A stretch of 33,374 nucleotides of DNA. It comes from CAZTCJ01 sp964612085. GTDB lineage: Bacteria; Pseudomonadota; Alphaproteobacteria; JAJFIK01. Below are positions 23,948 to 31,954 of this stretch, one piece after another. The stretch's first letter is position 1. Each line of letters begins with the position of its first letter. Where the stretch lies: assembly GCA_964612085.1 (NCBI GenBank), contig CAZTCJ010000037.1:1-33374 (forward strand), in the 5' to 3' direction. A program made the translations under genes and the position numbers. The notes below the pieces were generated by a model, which saw only the letters and a program-made list of their open reading frames with translations, was not told the DNA's origin and made no database searches.

Positions 23948-24018
23948 CCGGCCCGCTCCCCCTCCCGACCGCCTAATCCAGGGTACCCTTGTGGGTGGTC
24001 AGGAGGGGAGCGAGCCGG
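23948..24018. terminator. Long imperfect hairpin between rpsI and argC
   Basis: The arm 23948-23973 (CCGGCCCGCTCCCCCTCCCG onward) pairs with 23994-24018 with about three mismatches and one bulge. The 20-base loop contains a further palindrome, AGGGTACCCT, at 23980-23989. No T-tract follows on the minus strand, so it may be an end-of-operon hairpin, a processing site or a palindromic repeat. Confidence 0.6.
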
Positions 24019-24043
24019 CAAGGCGATCGAATGATAAGACCGC

Positions 24044-24583
24044 TTACCGTTTCGAGAACTGGAAGCTGCGGCGCGCTTTCGCCCGGCCGTATTTCTTCCG
24101 TTCCACCACGCGCGGGTCGCGGGTCAGAAAGCCGTGCTTCTTCAGCACGGGCCGCAGATCCGGCTCATAATAGGTCAGCGCGCGGGACAGCCCGTGGCGC
24201 ACCGCACCGGCCTGACCGGAAAGCCCGCCGCCCTTGACGGTGCAGACCACGTCATACTGGCTGTCGCGCTCGGCGACGATCAGCGGCTGGCGCAGGATCA
24301 TACGCAGCACAGGCCGCGCGAAATAGGTGGCGATGTCCTTGCCGTTCACGGTCACCTGGCCGGTGCCGCGCTTGACCCAGACGCGGGCGACCGCGTCCTT
24401 CCGCTTGCCCGTGGCATAGGCCCGGCCCTGCTCGTCGATCTTCGGTTCGCGCGGGCCACTGTCTTCGGCGGCGGCCTGAACGTCCGTGTCACCCATTTCG
24501 CTCAAATCTTTCAGCGTGCGGCGTTCGGCGGCCTCGGGCGCTTCCGTTTCGGTTTCGGTCTTGGTTTCGGTATCAGCGGCCAT
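24044..24583 (-). CDS. rpsI: 30S ribosomal protein S9 (uS9)
   Basis: This 179-residue protein ends in GRAKARRSFQFSKR, the conserved tail that reaches into the ribosomal P site. The core begins at about residue 55 with GRAYATGKRKDAVARVWVKRGTG and includes GGGLSGQAGAVRHGLSRAL. The first 50 residues form an acidic extension with Thr/Glu repeats (TETKTETETEAPEAAE), longer than in many bacteria. It starts one base after the rplM stop, so the two are coupled. Confidence 0.98.
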   Translation of the reverse strand: MAADTETKTETETEAPEAAERRTLKDLSEMGDTDVQAAAEDSGPREPKIDEQGRAYATGKRKDAVARVWVKRGTGQVTVNGKDIATYFARPVLRMILRQPLIVAERDSQYDVVCTVKGGGLSGQAGAVRHGLSRALTYYEPDLRPVLKKHGFLTRDPRVVERKKYGRAKARRSFQFSKR

Positions 24584-24584
24584 G

Positions 24585-25052
24585 TCAGCCTCTCAGCGTA
24601 TTTTTGGGATTGCGCGAGGCCACGTCGATCTTCTCGGGCTGCTGCGCATCATGGGGATGATCCGGGCCCGCATAGACCCGCAGGTTCGAGAACTGGCGTT
24701 TGGCGAGCGCGCCTTCCTTGGGCAGCATGCGCTGCACGGCCTTGTAGAGCACGCGCTCAGGATATTTGCCGTCGAGCAGTTGCTCGGCCGTGCGCTGCTT
24801 GATGCCGCCGGGATAGCCCGTATGCCAGTAATAGGTCTTGTTGGCCCGCTTGTTGCCCGTGAACACCGCCTTCTCGGCGTTGATCACGATGACATTGTCG
24901 CCGCAATCCACATGGGGCGTGTAGTCGGGCCGGTGTTTGCCGCGCAGGCGCAGGGCGATCAGGCTCGCCAGGCGTCCGACGACAAGCCCTTCGGCGTCGA
25001 TCAGGATCCATTTCTTTTCGACATCCGCAGGCTTCAGCGAATAGGTTTTCAT
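24585..25052 (-). CDS. rplM: 50S ribosomal protein L13 (uL13)
   Basis: This 155-residue protein shows the L13 landmarks: KKWILIDAEGLVVGRLAS, DYTPHVDCGDNVIVINAEK, TYYWHTGYPGGIK, AVQRMLPK and YAGPDHPHDAQQPE. I set the start at the ATG at 25052 (KTYSLKPADVEKKW), which has a GAGG site nine bases ahead; an ATG at 25058 would add two residues but sits too near that site. It is the first gene of the rplM-rpsI operon. Confidence 0.98.
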   Translation of the reverse strand: MKTYSLKPADVEKKWILIDAEGLVVGRLASLIALRLRGKHRPDYTPHVDCGDNVIVINAEKAVFTGNKRANKTYYWHTGYPGGIKQRTAEQLLDGKYPERVLYKAVQRMLPKEGALAKRQFSNLRVYAGPDHPHDAQQPEKIDVASRNPKNTLRG

Positions 25053-25109
25053 GGTCATTACCCTCGTCTCCGCGCAAGAAAGCGGAGGCACTGTCTGTTC
25101 GAAGGCCGT

Positions 25110-25138
25110 GGTATGGCCATAACGGCGCATAAGGTCAA
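25110..25138 (-). promoter_or_regulatory. Candidate promoter of rplM-rpsI
   Basis: On the minus strand TTGACC (25138-25133) and CATACC (25115-25110) are 17 bases apart and about 60 bases upstream of rplM. The -35 element fits the alphaproteobacterial consensus well and the -10 only partly. Confidence 0.4.
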
Positions 25139-25163
25139 GCCCGATTTGCCCCGGAGGCCCGCA

Positions 25164-25200
25164 GAATCCAAGGGATTCCGCCATGGGGTAACATTTTACC
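25164..25200. promoter_or_regulatory. Two small palindromes upstream of the enoyl-CoA hydratase gene
   Basis: GAATCC (25164-25169) and GGATTC (25173-25178) form one perfect palindrome, and GGTAA (25187-25191) and TTACC (25196-25200) form another. Both lie within 55 bases of the start at 25219, where a regulator could bind. No regulator gene is adjacent. Confidence 0.3.
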
Positions 25201-25218
25201 ACATAAAACGAGGCTCCC

Positions 25219-26049
25219 ATGTCCCCTTCTGAAGACGCGCCCCTCCTGATCGAGACCCGCGACGGGCCGGTGGCAACCCTCACCCTGAACCGGCCGGAGC
25301 GCCGCAACAGCCTGTCCACCGATATGATGCAAGCGCTGCAGGACGCGCTCGACCGGATCAAACGGGACCGGGAGGTGAAAGCAGTGGTGCTGGCGGCCAA
25401 TGGCCCGGCCTTTTGCGCCGGCCACGACTTGCGGGAACTGCGCGCCGCCCGCCGGCAGTCCGACAAAGGGCAGAGTTTCTACACAAGGGCATTCGACCAG
25501 TGCAGCACGCTCATGCGCACGATCCTGCGGATCCCCCAGCCGGTGATCGCCCAGGTTCAGGGGATCGCCACGGCGGCGGGCTGCCAGCTCGTGGCCACAT
25601 GCGATCTGGCGGTGGCCTCGCGGGAGGCCCGCTTCGCCACGCCGGGGGTCAATATCGGCCTTTTCTGCTCCACGCCCATGGTTGCTCTGTCGCGCGCGGT
25701 GGCCGCCAAGCCCGCCATGGAGATGCTGCTGACGGGCGATCCCGTGGATGCTTATGAGGCCCGGCGCTTAGGCCTCATCAACCGGGTCACCGCGCCGGAG
25801 ACCCTGCCCGAGGAGACGCTGGCGCTTGCCCACAAGATCGCCGCGAAAGCAGCACCGGTGGTGGCGATCGGCAAGAAAGCCTTTTACGGCCAGCTCGGTC
25901 TCTCCGTCGCCGAGGCCTATGCCTTTACCTCCAATGTCATGGTCCGGAACATGATGATGGCCGACGCGGAGGAAGGCATCGACGCCTTCCTGGACAAGCG
26001 CGATCCCGTCTGGACCGAACGGCTGGAAGAGGATGGAGACGAATCATGA
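25219..26049 (+). CDS. Enoyl-CoA hydratase-related protein (ECHDC3-like)
   Basis: This 276-residue crotonase-fold protein shows AFCAGHDLRELRAARR (first oxyanion strand), QVQGIATAAGCQLVATCDLAVAS (second) and FATPGVNIGLFCSTPMVALSR. That last block is characteristic of the ECHDC3 subgroup, where the two catalytic glutamates of true hydratases are absent. A standard hydratase role is therefore doubtful, and the reaction is unknown. The ATG at 25219 follows a GAGG site. It diverges from rplM. Its stop overlaps the start of a CoA-binding protein gene (ATGA), which is a frequent pair in alphaproteobacteria. Confidence 0.92.
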   Translation: MSPSEDAPLLIETRDGPVATLTLNRPERRNSLSTDMMQALQDALDRIKRDREVKAVVLAANGPAFCAGHDLRELRAARRQSDKGQSFYTRAFDQCSTLMRTILRIPQPVIAQVQGIATAAGCQLVATCDLAVASREARFATPGVNIGLFCSTPMVALSRAVAAKPAMEMLLTGDPVDAYEARRLGLINRVTAPETLPEETLALAHKIAAKAAPVVAIGKKAFYGQLGLSVAEAYAFTSNVMVRNMMMADAEEGIDAFLDKRDPVWTERLEEDGDES

Positions 26050-26468
26050 CCCATACGGATTATACGGATGCGTCTCTCCGGGAGATCCTCACCAGCGTGC
26101 GCACCATCGCCGTGGTCGGCGCCAGCGCCAATCCGGCGCGCGACAGCAACCATGTCACGGAATTCCTGATCGCGAAGGGCTATACGGTCTTTGCCGTCAA
26201 TCCGGGCCTGAAGGGCGAACCGCTGTTCGGCCGGCCCAGCTTCGCCAGCCTGGCCGATATCCCTGAACCCATCGACATGGTGGACCTCTTCCGCCGGTCA
26301 GAAGACGCGGGCGCGGTGGTGGACGAGGCCATCGCCATCGGCGCCCGCGTGGTCTGGATGCAACTGGGCGTGGTCGACGCGGACGCCGCTCAACGGGCCG
26401 AGGCCGCGGGCCTCAAGGCCGTCATGGACCGCTGTCCCCAGATCGAGATCCGCCGCCTGGGCCTGTAA
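26046..26468 (+). CDS. CoA-binding domain protein (YccU-like)
   Basis: This 140-residue protein is a single Rossmann-like CoA-binding domain. TIAVVGASANPARDSNHVTEFLIAKGY is the nucleotide loop, VFAVNPGLKGEPLFG follows, and VWMQLGVVDADAAQRAEAAGLKAVMDRCPQIE is the conserved end. Members bind CoA and have no settled catalytic role. It begins within the stop of the ECHDC3-like gene (ATGA), so both products are made together and may handle CoA or acyl-CoA jointly; this is inferred. No further gene follows in the operon: the next start is 172 bases on. Confidence 0.92.
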   Translation: MTHTDYTDASLREILTSVRTIAVVGASANPARDSNHVTEFLIAKGYTVFAVNPGLKGEPLFGRPSFASLADIPEPIDMVDLFRRSEDAGAVVDEAIAIGARVVWMQLGVVDADAAQRAEAAGLKAVMDRCPQIEIRRLGL

Positions 26469-26640
26469 TGGGCGGAAGATACTCATCAAAACCGGACAGA
26501 TCTTTAGAGATCCCCCAAAGGAGGGGGCCGGAAAAGCACGCCCGGCCAGCCCTTTGCGGCAGGATGCCCGCCAGTGCTGTCGCGAGTTTATCTTTGAGGC
26601 CCCCTGGTGAAAGGATATAGTTCTTTAAGGGGTTAAGTCG

Positions 26641-28086
26641 TTGGAACGCGGCGCCCAAATGGCGGGGGACCGGATGACAGGACCAACTCTAGAGCCGATC
26701 CAGAGCGCGATGCTCGAGACCGATGTCGAGCGCGGCGCTCTCTTGCTGCTCGCGATCTTCATCACGACAGGTCTTGTCCTGGCCAAGAAGAACCCGTTCA
26801 TCCTGGTCGCCCGGTTTTTCAAGCTCATCTTCAGTCCGTTGATCCGCCTGCTTAAGTTCCTCCGGATCATCAAGCGCTCCGCCGCCGGCGTACCCTCGGT
26901 CGGGCCCAACCCGTGGGCCGTGCTCGCCCGTCCCTTCAGTACGGAAACCGCCACGGAATCCATGCTGCGGGATATTCAGGAGAGCAAGAACCGGAACGTG
27001 ATCCGCAATAACGGACTTTACTTTTGCTGGCTCCGCCCCGGTGACGGCTGCGTACCCGAGCAGGACGAGGACTACACCCAGGAGAACGCCGAGGAAGACC
27101 TGGACAAGGCCAAGCGGTTCCTGAACTACGACATTCCGGTGACCCAGGCGCTGCGCTCGCGCGAACATCAGTTTCTGTACGAAGATATCGAAGGCGCCAT
27201 GATCTCGGATCTGTTCCGGGACAGCGACCGGGTCTGCTTTTACGTGCTGACCGAAATGCGCAAGGTGATCAACTCGAACATCCGCAAGCTGGCGGTCTCC
27301 TATTCGCTGATCGTCTTTATCGTGTTCATCGCGAACATCTTCCTGTCGGGCGGTATTTCGTTCACGACCATGTTCCAGATCGAACCGGTGACCGTCGGTC
27401 AAGTCACCTTCAATGAACTCTTCATCAACAAGGCGATCTTCGGCGTGGTCTCGTTCCTGTTGGGCGTGATCATCATGTGGATGCTGTACAGCATGGAGTA
27501 CAAGCATTATCAGCGGAACAACGGGCGTGAACTGAATTCCTACATCACCCGCTATCTGGCCAACCTCAACAGCCATTACCGGCAGGCGGACGCGGAAGCG
27601 CGCGGCGCCATTCTAAAGCAGGAAGGCAGCTCGTCCGCCATGGGCGATCATGCCCAGCTCTGGTTCATCAATCTGCAGTGGATCGGTTTCCGGTTCTTCT
27701 TTATCGAATGGTTCCTGCGCAACGTTTTTTATCAGATCACGCGCAACAGCAGCTATTACCTGGCATTCGTGCCTTTGGGCTTTGCCGTCGTCATTGCCTT
27801 GCTGGCCATCCTGTTCGACATTCAGGAACTCAATCTGCTCAATACGGATGCCGCCATCTATAAGCAGAACACGTTCTATATCCTGTTCCCGCTGCTCTTC
27901 CTGCTGTATTACCGCTATCTCAGCCGGGCGCTCGAATTCATCCAGGACGCCATTCAGGAACGCGAATGGATCGAGTTCCATAATCTGCGGCTGGACAACA
28001 CCACACGGAATATCATTCTGCGGTATATCGACGAGGTGAAGATCTGGCGCGAGCGGTTCCGCGGCTCCGATTCCATGGGGAACTGA
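26641..28086 (+). CDS. Multi-pass membrane protein of unknown function
   Basis: This protein of up to 481 residues is membrane-bound. Hydrophobic segments appear near 34-52, 58-78, 216-236 (YSLIVFIVFIANIFLSGG), 256-278 (IFGVVSFLLGVIIMWMLY), 370-392 (AFVPLGFAVVIALLAILF) and 408-424 (YILFPLLFLLYYRYLS). A soluble stretch of about 130 residues lies between the first pair and the middle pair, with an acidic run (PEQDEDYTQENAEEDLDKAK). I recognise no family. The start is uncertain: TTG at 26641 has a well-spaced AAGGGG site, but ATGs at 26659 and 26674 are possible. The preceding 172 bases hold only a weak CCCCC/GGGGG hairpin near 26513. It is convergent with ctaA. Confidence 0.78.
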   Translation: MERGAQMAGDRMTGPTLEPIQSAMLETDVERGALLLLAIFITTGLVLAKKNPFILVARFFKLIFSPLIRLLKFLRIIKRSAAGVPSVGPNPWAVLARPFSTETATESMLRDIQESKNRNVIRNNGLYFCWLRPGDGCVPEQDEDYTQENAEEDLDKAKRFLNYDIPVTQALRSREHQFLYEDIEGAMISDLFRDSDRVCFYVLTEMRKVINSNIRKLAVSYSLIVFIVFIANIFLSGGISFTTMFQIEPVTVGQVTFNELFINKAIFGVVSFLLGVIIMWMLYSMEYKHYQRNNGRELNSYITRYLANLNSHYRQADAEARGAILKQEGSSSAMGDHAQLWFINLQWIGFRFFFIEWFLRNVFYQITRNSSYYLAFVPLGFAVVIALLAILFDIQELNLLNTDAAIYKQNTFYILFPLLFLLYYRYLSRALEFIQDAIQEREWIEFHNLRLDNTTRNIILRYIDEVKIWRERFRGSDSMGN

Positions 28087-28094
28087 CGGTTTGC

Positions 28095-29183
28095 TCAGTT
28101 CCGGCGGGCTGGCGTGAGCCGGTAGGCGGCGTGCAGGGCGGCGGCGAAGACCAGGACGGCGCCCGCCTGATGGGCCACGCCGAGCGAAATCGGCACCACC
28201 GCCAGCAAGGCCCAGATGCCCAGCAGGATCTGCCCGGTAACGGCAAGGCCCAGCAGCAGGACCGCCTGGCGCGCGCCTCGTCCGACAGGACGGCGCCAGG
28301 CCAGCCAGACCAACAGCCCGACAAGCGCCGCCAGGATGTACGCGCCGATCCGGTGCGTGAACTGCACGGTCGTGACGTTCTCGAAGAAATTGACGATCCA
28401 GGGCGACTGCATGAACAGCCCGCCTGGGATGAACGCGCCATCCATCAACGGCCAGGTGTTGTAAGTGAGGCCCGCCCTGAGACCGGCCACGAAACCGCCC
28501 GCCAAAATCTGCACGAAACACAACGCCGTCACGCCGAGCGACAAGGCCGGCAGGCCCGGCGCGGCCCCGGCCCGCACCTTGCCGCGCTCGCCGATCAGGA
28601 GATCGAGCGCCACCCAGGTCATGAACGCCAAAATGGCGAAAGCCAACCCCAGATGGGCCACCAACCGGTACTGGCTGACATCCACCCGGTCCACCAGGCC
28701 GCTCTGGACCATGTACCAGCCCAATGCGCCTTGCAGACCGCCCAGAACGAACATGGCGGCGAGCTTGATCGTCAGGGGACGGTCGAGTTTGCGCGCGATG
28801 AGGAAATAAGCGAAGCCTGCGGCAAAGGCCAGGCCGATCAGACGGCCCAGAAACCGGTGCCCCCATTCCCACCAATAGATGTATTGGAACTCGGCCATGC
28901 TCATGCCCTTGTTGATGAGCTGGTATTCGGGGATCTGGCGGTATTTGTCGAATTCCTCCTGCCAGGCGTCCGCGCTCAAGGGCGGGAGGGCCCCGGTGAC
29001 CGGCCGCCATTCGGTTATCGACAGCCCGGATTCCGTCAGCCGCGTCGCGCCGCCCACCACGATCATGGTGAACAACAGGGCGCACATGCCCACCAGCCAC
29101 CAGCCCACCTGCCGCCGCCCGGCCATGGCGGCCCGGTTCGGCCGGTATGCTGTCCTGTCTGGAGCCATTTCGACGGCGGTCAT
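28095..29183 (-). CDS. ctaA: Heme A synthase (COX15/CtaA)
   Basis: This 362-residue inner-membrane enzyme oxidises the C8 methyl of heme O to make heme A for cytochrome c oxidase. It has eight hydrophobic helices in two similar halves. The heme-ligand histidines are visible in YWWEWGHRFLGRLIG (His109), RLVAHLGLAFA, QFTHRIGAYIL and GVAHQAGAVL. GGATRLTESGLSITEWRPVTGALPP near 44-68 is the family signature. The length fits alphaproteobacterial members. No cytochrome oxidase genes are in the window. It diverges from the DUF2842 gene at 29321. Confidence 0.95.
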   Translation of the reverse strand: MTAVEMAPDRTAYRPNRAAMAGRRQVGWWLVGMCALLFTMIVVGGATRLTESGLSITEWRPVTGALPPLSADAWQEEFDKYRQIPEYQLINKGMSMAEFQYIYWWEWGHRFLGRLIGLAFAAGFAYFLIARKLDRPLTIKLAAMFVLGGLQGALGWYMVQSGLVDRVDVSQYRLVAHLGLAFAILAFMTWVALDLLIGERGKVRAGAAPGLPALSLGVTALCFVQILAGGFVAGLRAGLTYNTWPLMDGAFIPGGLFMQSPWIVNFFENVTTVQFTHRIGAYILAALVGLLVWLAWRRPVGRGARQAVLLLGLAVTGQILLGIWALLAVVPISLGVAHQAGAVLVFAAALHAAYRLTPARRN

Positions 29184-29320
29184 GACCTGGCTTGCTCCCT
29201 CAAAGTGCCGCAGGCGCCAGCGGTTGCGCGGGGCACCCCTGGCTGCTTATCTCGAAATCAGATCTAAAGAGCCGCGCCGCGCCGGGCAAGCGGCATGGGG
29301 TCGCGAAGGACCGGAAAGCC

Positions 29321-29521
29321 ATGAAAGCCAGAACGCGCAAACTTGTGGGCGGCCTGGGCCTGATCTTCGGGCTCCTGCTCTATATTGCCGTGGTCTCCTG
29401 GATCGCCACCGCCATTCTGCCGCAGAGTGTATTGATTCAACTTCTTTTCTACCTGGTTGCGGGCATTGCCTGGGCCTTGCCGCTGCGGCCTGTGCTGATC
29501 TGGATGAACCGGCCGGATTGA
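29321..29521 (+). CDS. DUF2842 family small membrane protein
   Basis: This 66-residue protein has two hydrophobic helices (GGLGLIFGLLLYIAVVSWIA and LLFYLVAGIAWALPLRPV), joined by a short loop with LPQ, and ends in WMNRPD. That is the pattern of DUF2842, a small alphaproteobacterial family of unknown function. I chose the ATG at 29321 because the upstream frame from 29192 is unlike the family and a GGAAAG site lies just ahead. It diverges from ctaA. Any role with heme A synthase is only suggested by position. Confidence 0.85.
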   Translation: MKARTRKLVGGLGLIFGLLLYIAVVSWIATAILPQSVLIQLLFYLVAGIAWALPLRPVLIWMNRPD

Positions 29522-29611
29522 CCGGCTCTCGGTCACCAACGGTCTTTTCGCGGCGCCCGCAACACGCTACATCTTTTCTGAAGCCCGATTTCGAGCCATA
29601 GGAATGACGTC

Positions 29612-29692
29612 ATGGAAGCCATCATCGCCATCGCCATTTTCGTCCTGGTCTTTTTGATCCTGAACCGCATCGAGTTCGGCCGGTTCGACTGA
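29612..29692 (+). CDS. 26-residue single-TM microprotein ahead of the symporter
   Basis: An ATG at 29612 opens a 26-codon frame ending in TGA at 29690-29692. The product begins MEAIIAIAIFVLVFLILNR and ends in IEFGRFD: one continuous TM helix and a short charged tail. It starts seven bases after an AGGA site and ends 47 bases before the symporter start. From memory, very short proteins with an IEFxRxD tail recur ahead of symporter genes in alphaproteobacteria, so a small accessory subunit is plausible. The frame is too short to be certain from one sequence. Confidence 0.6.
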   Translation: MEAIIAIAIFVLVFLILNRIEFGRFD

Positions 29693-29739
29693 CGCGAGCC
29701 TGACCCGCGCCATCACGTCCGGCCCGAGGGGGGACGCCC

Positions 29740-31131
29740 GTGGATTACGTCGTCTTTGCGGTCGCGGGCTTTCTCGGGCTCCAGATCGCCATCGGGCTCT
29801 GGGTTTCCCAATTTATCCGCAACGAAAGCGACTATCTGGTCGCCGGGCGCAATGTCGGTCTGGCGTTTGCCAGCATGTCGCTGTTCGCGACCTGGTTCGG
29901 CGCGGAAACGGTCATCGGCTCCTCCGCCGCGATCGCCGAACAGGGTCTCGCCGGAGGCCGCGCCGATCCTTTCGGCTATTCCCTGTGCCTGCTCGGCATG
30001 GGGCTGTTCCTCGCCTACCAACTGCGCAAACGGAACTATCTCACCCTCGGCGATTTTTTCCGGGAGCGCTATTCCCGCAGCGCCGAGATATTCGGCTCCC
30101 TCCTGTTCGTGCCCGCCGTGCTCACCTGGGCCGCCGCCCAGCTTCTGGCGCTGGCGCAAATCATCGTGGTGCTGACGGGCGTGCCGCTCGCCACCGCCCT
30201 GCCGCTGGTGAGCGCCTTCGTCATCGCCTACACATGGCTCGCCGGTCTGATGGGCGATATCATCACCGACTTCATCCAGGGCTCTCTGCTGATCGCCGGA
30301 TTGATCGTCATGCTGATCTTCGTAGTATCCGCGTCGGGCGGGCCGGAGGCGGCCTTGGGACGGATCGAGCCTGCGCAATTGAGTTTCGTCGGTGAAAACG
30401 AAAGCCTGATGGCCCGCCTCGACATCTGGGCGATCCCGATCCTGGGCTCCCTGGTCAGCCAGACGGCGCTCGCCCGCGTGTTCGCCACGAAATCGGCGAC
30501 GGTCGCCCGCCGGGCCTGTTTCATCGCCTTCGGGCTTTATCTCACGGTGGGTCTGATCCCGGTGATGATCGCCCTGACGGGCACCCATCTGGACCTCGAT
30601 CTGGGCGCGCGCGACGAGTTTCTGCCGACCCTGGCCCAGGAAATCCTGCCGCCCTGGCTCTTCGTCTTTTTCATGTGCGCGCTTATCGCCGCGATCCTCT
30701 CGACCGTGGACAGCACCATCCTGACCGTCTCGGCGCTGATTTCGCACAATGTCATTCTGCCTGCGGTCAAAGCGCCCAGCGAGCGGTTCAAGATACGCAT
30801 GGCCCGGACGATCACGCTCGCCTCCGGCCTGATCGCTTTCGCCATCGCGGCACTCGGCGACACTGTGCTGGGGCTCGTATTGCTCGCCGATTCCATCGGC
30901 ACGGCGGGACTGCTGGTCACGGTGCTGATCGGTCTGTATCTGCCGAAATTCGGCGGCCCTCGCGCGGCGCTCGCTGCTTTTTCGGTCGGACTTCTCAGCT
31001 TCCCCGTCAACAGCCTGCTCCTCGATCTGGAAGCGCCTTATCTTTTCAGTATCGCTCTCGCGCTCAGCGCTTATGTGATCGCGGCCCTGACAGACGGGCG
31101 CAATGGGACGCCCCAAGAGGTCCGCCCATGA
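29740..31131 (+). CDS. Sodium:solute symporter family protein
   Basis: This 463-residue membrane protein has about 13 hydrophobic helices and the LeuT-like SSS fold. YLVAGRNVGLAFASMSLFATWFGAETVIGSSA near 34-66 corresponds to the conserved first helices. NYLTLGDFFRERYSR and WLAGLMGDIITDFIQG are family landmarks, and LSTVDSTILTVSALISHNV near 320-340 is the sodium-site region. It takes up a solute with Na+; the substrate is unknown. The GTG at 29740 has a GAGGGGGG site. It is preceded by the 26-residue microprotein. Its stop overlaps the sulfotransferase start as ATGA, so the two are coupled. Confidence 0.93.
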   Translation: MDYVVFAVAGFLGLQIAIGLWVSQFIRNESDYLVAGRNVGLAFASMSLFATWFGAETVIGSSAAIAEQGLAGGRADPFGYSLCLLGMGLFLAYQLRKRNYLTLGDFFRERYSRSAEIFGSLLFVPAVLTWAAAQLLALAQIIVVLTGVPLATALPLVSAFVIAYTWLAGLMGDIITDFIQGSLLIAGLIVMLIFVVSASGGPEAALGRIEPAQLSFVGENESLMARLDIWAIPILGSLVSQTALARVFATKSATVARRACFIAFGLYLTVGLIPVMIALTGTHLDLDLGARDEFLPTLAQEILPPWLFVFFMCALIAAILSTVDSTILTVSALISHNVILPAVKAPSERFKIRMARTITLASGLIAFAIAALGDTVLGLVLLADSIGTAGLLVTVLIGLYLPKFGGPRAALAAFSVGLLSFPVNSLLLDLEAPYLFSIALALSAYVIAALTDGRNGTPQEVRP

Positions 31132-31793
31132 TCGTTCACGAACTGAAATGCGTTTTCGTGCATATCCCGAAATGCGCGGGCCAGTCGGTCGAAGCGTTAC
31201 TGCTTCAGCATCTGGGTCTTGACTGGGAAAAAGACCGGGCGCCTTTTCTGCTGCGGCCTTGCACGGACAAACGCTTTGGCCCGGAGCGCCTCGCCCATCT
31301 GACGGCGCGCCAATATGTGGACTGCGGCCACATGACCGCGCAGCAATACGACAGCTATTTCAAATTCGCCGTCATACGGAACACCTGGGACCGGGTGCGC
31401 TCCATGTATGTCTATTTCTACGACATCGGCGCGATCAATCTGACCTTTCCGCACTGGCTGCGCGAGAGCCTCAAGAAAGTGGCCGCCAACGGCGATTACT
31501 TTTTTCTTCCGCAAACGGCGTATCTCACGGACGGCAAGGGCCAAACGATCGTCGATGACATCATTGCCTTCGAGCGGTTGAGCGACGGCATCGCCCGCAT
31601 CGCTGAGCGGCTGGACCTGTCATGCCGCAGCCTGCCGCACCGCAACCGGTCCGATGCCTTCAAGAACCGGCCCCTGCCCGCTTATGAATGGACCCAAGCC
31701 GATATCGATTTCATCGCCGCTCTCTACCCCGAGGATATCGACCGCTTTGGCCATGAACCGCCTGCCCAGGGCACGCCGATCGTCCCGCGCTAA
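31128..31793 (+). CDS. Sulfotransferase family 2 protein
   Basis: This 221-residue protein begins with VHELKCVFVHIPKCAGQSVEA, the PAPS 5'-phosphosulfate loop of family 2 sulfotransferases. KFAVIRNTWDRVRSMYVYFY near 83-102 corresponds to the 3'-phosphate-binding strand and helix. The rest (ADFxxRxEL-like region around DDIIAFERLSDG, and the end WTQADIDFIAALYPEDIDRFG) also fits. It should move sulfate from PAPS to a carbohydrate or other acceptor. No glycan gene is close. It overlaps the symporter stop, so it is made from the same transcript, an unusual pairing. Confidence 0.88.
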   Translation: MIVHELKCVFVHIPKCAGQSVEALLLQHLGLDWEKDRAPFLLRPCTDKRFGPERLAHLTARQYVDCGHMTAQQYDSYFKFAVIRNTWDRVRSMYVYFYDIGAINLTFPHWLRESLKKVAANGDYFFLPQTAYLTDGKGQTIVDDIIAFERLSDGIARIAERLDLSCRSLPHRNRSDAFKNRPLPAYEWTQADIDFIAALYPEDIDRFGHEPPAQGTPIVPR

Positions 31794-31850
31794 ACTGCCC
31801 GTTTTAAGAGCAGACGCGCACCGGTCTCGTGAAAGCCGATAATGACGGCG

Positions 31851-31870
31851 TCCCGTCTCGACGGACGGGA
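31851..31870. terminator. Hairpin between the sulfotransferase and gdhA genes
   Basis: TCCCGTC at 31851-31857 pairs with GACGGGA at 31864-31870 around a six-base loop TCGACG. It lies 58 bases after the sulfotransferase stop and about 85 bases before gdhA. There is no T-tract, so termination is uncertain. Confidence 0.4.
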
Positions 31871-31954
31871 ACGAACATGACAAGATTCAACTCGAACGGT
31901 CTTTATCGAGGGATGAAGGCCAGAGCGTCACCACAAGAACCGATGGAACCGCCC

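Noticed and set aside
26513..26530. CCCCC/GGGGG hairpin as terminator after the CoA-binding gene
   Set aside because: The stem is only five pairs long and no T-tract follows, so it is too weak to list as a feature.
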